NCBI RefSeq assembly: GCF_901709675.1
Contig: NC_051090.1
Location: 10,182,842 to 10,246,841, forward strand
DNA: 64,000 nt
Reading direction: 5' to 3'
Source of the DNA: Syngnathus acus
Lineage: Eukaryota; Chordata; Actinopteri; Syngnathiformes; Syngnathidae
Positions 61,324 through 64,000 of the stretch are shown here, piece after piece. Under the pieces are notes generated by a model that saw only the letters and a program-made list of their open reading frames with translations, had not been told where the DNA came from and searched no databases. Numbering within the stretch: the stretch's first letter is position 1; every line of letters starts with the position of its first letter. The position numbers and the translations under genes were made by a program.

Positions 61324-64000
61324 TCACTTGATGTCCAGCTTGACTTTGATGTTCATGGCGGCCAGCTCGGCCACAAAGTAGCGGAAAACGTATGGCACGG
61401 AGACCGAGTCCACCGAGTCGCTCTTGCCGCAGAGTGTGCAGACGGTGCGACGGTGGCGCGTGGATGACCAGGAGGGCGGCGGCTTTTCCAGCAGCGGCGA
61501 CAGCAAACTCCCGCAGTCCACGCACACCTGCGCCACCGAACGGTCGGAGCAGTTGAAGAGGCGGTCCTGCAGCAGGAAGGACGAGCCGTGCGATAGCAGC
61601 GCGTCACGCTCCATCTCGCCAAAGCGGATGCCGCCTTGCACGTTCCTGCCGCCCACCGGCTGATTGGTGACCTTGTCACGCGCCCCTGTCGTACGGACCT
61701 GCCACATCATACGTCACGGTAAATAATTTTTTTTTAAAGTTCAGTATTGGAAAGCAGTAAAAAGAAGTTAATGATGTGCTGTTGGAATTGTGTTTTGCCT
61801 CCCTACCTGGAACTTGTCGGACACCATGTGCCTGAGCCTCTGGTAGTAAACCACGCCGATGAAAATGTCGGCCTCCAGCTCCAGGCCGCTGGTGCCGCTG
61901 TAGAGGCGCTCGGTGCCATAATAGTTGTAGCCGCCCGCCCGCAGCATCTCCCCGAAGTAGTCGAGGGCAGAGTTGTCTTCAGAGAAGGTGAAGGGCGTGG
62001 CGTCGTGGCTCAGGCCATGCAGGGCAGCCGACTTGCCCGCCATGCTCTCTATCAGCATGCCGATGGTCATGCGCGAGGGGAATCCGTGCGGGTTGAACAA
62101 GATGTCAGGGCTGAGGCCGCTCTCGCTGAAGGGCATGTCCTCGGCGGGCCACAGCCGGCTCAGAATGCCCTTCTGGCCGTGACGGCTGGCGAACTTGTCG
62201 CCGATGGTGGGATTGCGTGGCACCCGCATGGTGATGCACACGCGCTTGAACAAGCCCGTGCCAACGTCGTTGCCGCAGATCTTGATGTTGTCCACCACGC
62301 ACGCCTCCTGGCTCCTGCGGGAAGAGCGCATTACGACCACACAAGGCATCAACAGGATTTCAAATGAGTTAGAAAGAGAAGGAAGCAAGAGAACACACTT
62401 GTAGAAAGTGACAAAGGACTGGCCGGTGTTCAGGTTGATGTAGCTGTAGAAGGGGTCGCCGTAGCGCAGCATGGCGCCCACCGGCGGAAGTCCATCAGCG
62501 TCCAGCTGCTTATTGACCTTGGGGTCTCCAGGCTTGACCCCAAACACCACGCCGTCGTGGCCCCGTGCCTTTTGGGCCAAGTCCACCAGTTCCGTCTTGT
62601 AGATGCAGCCGTGGGCAAAGCCGCGCTCCCATGATGACTTGTTCACAATCTGGCCAGCAGGGGACATCATTAACAAAATGAAGGTTTTTAGTTGGAAGGG
62701 GATGATTGTCGAATAGCTATTTTTCTATCAACTTACTTACTACCAGGGATGTGATTTGAGGAGCTTCATTTAGACAAAACAGTGCTTTGCTACTATTATG
62801 GCATCTACAGACATTTACATGGATTTCTCTGTTTTTATCAGGACAAATCCTTCTGGAATTTTGCTAACCCCCACCCTAATGAGGTTTTTTTTGTGCCTGT
62901 GTGTGTGGTAGGTGCTACTGACCATGGCGTCCTCCATGTCGTAACCGCTGTAGGAGATGACAGCCACCACGGCGTTGGTGCCACTGGGGTAGTTGTCCAG
63001 CTGGTAGTGGTCGTACATGGAAGGACGTACCAGTGCGCTCTGCGGCGTCTGCAGCCGGTACAGCTTGTTGTCCGAACGCTCCAGGAAGGCGTGAAGGGGA
63101 AAGCCCATCGTCTGCTTACCTGGAGACCGCCGCGCACTCACACCATCACAAGTGGGAAACGCCCGCGTGCGAAGCCCGCCTGATCCCGGCACTCACCCAT
63201 CTGGCACTGGTACATGTTCCTGGGACTCTGGTTGTGGTCCGAGTAGGGTATGAAGCTTGCCACCACGCTGAGCATGCTGTGCGGGAAGAGCTCCTGGTGG
63301 CTGCTGACACCCGCCTCCACCTCTGCCTCCTTTACGGCCACGTTGACATAAAGCTGCCCGACAAGACGAGAGTGTCAGCAAGTGCCGCTTTCACACGGCT
63401 TTTTCTTGTGCTTGCTATGCTACCTGCTCGAAGGTTCCAATGAGCTCCTGCTTGCCGACCGCCAGGTTGCGCACAGGGCGCATCATGCGGCACGGCGCGG
63501 TGAACAGAAACAGGCCCGGGTACAAGCTGGCTTTGCCCGTCTTGGGCACCAGAATGATCTCAGTCCAGGGAGGAACTTTTTTCTCCTGCAGAACCTGAAG
63601 GAACGTCACGCTTACTACAGTGTCAGTGGCCACCCCACTGAAAAAAAAATTCTAGCTCTGCCCCTGAAGTTTCCAGTAAATTTGGCCAGGGAAATTAAGC
63701 TTTGCGTACCTTGAACCTGCGCAGTGAATCCACCACACCGGGGGCCAGGCGTTCCTCCACCCAACCCACCACGGCGCCGTCCAGCAGGACCGGGTAGCAG
63801 TCGGCGAAGGGGCTGGTGGGGGTGGCATCGACGGGGGTCAGACCCAGCGAGCAGAGTATGGCCGGCAGCCCCACGGTGGACGAGGATGCCGTCACCACCT
63901 GGCAGCTGGCCGTCATGTGATTCATGAGGCCGCAGGGCTCGCCGTCGGGCGTGTGCACAGGGCACAGGAAGCCCCAGGACTCGGGCAGCAACTTGCGCAC
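61324..64000 (-). CDS. polr1b: RNA polymerase I second-largest subunit POLR1B, C-terminal part
   Basis: POLR1B (RPA135) forms, with POLR1A, the catalytic core that makes pre-rRNA in the nucleolus. Exons in transcription order: 64000-63710 (continues beyond the window), 63594-63424, 63353-63197, 63119-62923, 62649-62399, 62314-61807, 61698-61324. They join in phase to 649 residues plus TGA, out of about 1,130. Conserved blocks include the [20 protein letters not shown] segment, [20 protein letters not shown] of the hybrid-binding domain, and the C-terminal zinc cluster CVDCG with CTLCG. The end IKVKLDIK matches the family terminus. Residues such as [18 protein letters not shown] favour POLR1B over POLR2B/POLR3B. 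It is convergent with kdm4a; the N-terminal 480 or so residues are outside the window. Confidence 0.96.

Noticed and set aside
61747-62367. 206-codon plus-strand frame
   Set aside because: It is antisense to the strongly conserved polr1b exon 61807-62314 and only reflects its codon composition.

Overview
The window is nuclear DNA of a ray-finned fish, most likely a percomorph teleost with a compact genome. The evidence is spliced vertebrate genes with mostly short (70-400 bp) GT-AG introns, the vertebrate gene order SZT2-HYI-PTPRF-KDM4A, a tRNA-derived SINE, and several small TA-flanked inverted-repeat elements. A pipefish/seahorse-type genome is possible, but the sequence alone cannot show it.

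Layout. (1) 1-20522 (+): the C-terminal three quarters of szt2, scaffold of the KICSTOR complex that restrains mTORC1; 54 exons and the stop codon are present. (2) 22110-23521 (-): complete 8-exon hyi, predicted hydroxypyruvate isomerase, convergent with szt2. (3) About 25500-51233 (+): complete ptprf (LAR), a type IIa receptor tyrosine phosphatase with 3 Ig and 8 FN3 domains, a furin site, one membrane span and tandem phosphatase domains. It carries two small ectodomain microexons, one of them newly proposed here. (4) About 52300-59354 (+): complete kdm4a, a JmjC histone demethylase with PHD and Tudor readers. (5) 61324-64000 (-): the C-terminal 649 residues of polr1b, second-largest subunit of RNA polymerase I, convergent with kdm4a.

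The genes are not an operon and act in separate pathways: nutrient signalling, carbohydrate metabolism, synaptic adhesion, chromatin and rRNA synthesis. Their adjacency is ancestral synteny; szt2 to kdm4a matches human 1p34. Reading frame is kept across all 125 coding exons I placed.

The most notable observation is in kdm4a. The first iron-binding histidine of the JmjC centre (human His188) is encoded as tyrosine, TAC at 54195-54197, in an otherwise intact and conserved gene. This predicts a demethylase-dead or altered protein that keeps its chromatin readers, unless it is a sequence error. Other points are two GC-AG introns, a candidate 12-nt meB microexon in ptprf, a splice-spanning uORF, nested mobile elements, and a perfect 12-bp target-site duplication around a 300-bp retroelement tail.
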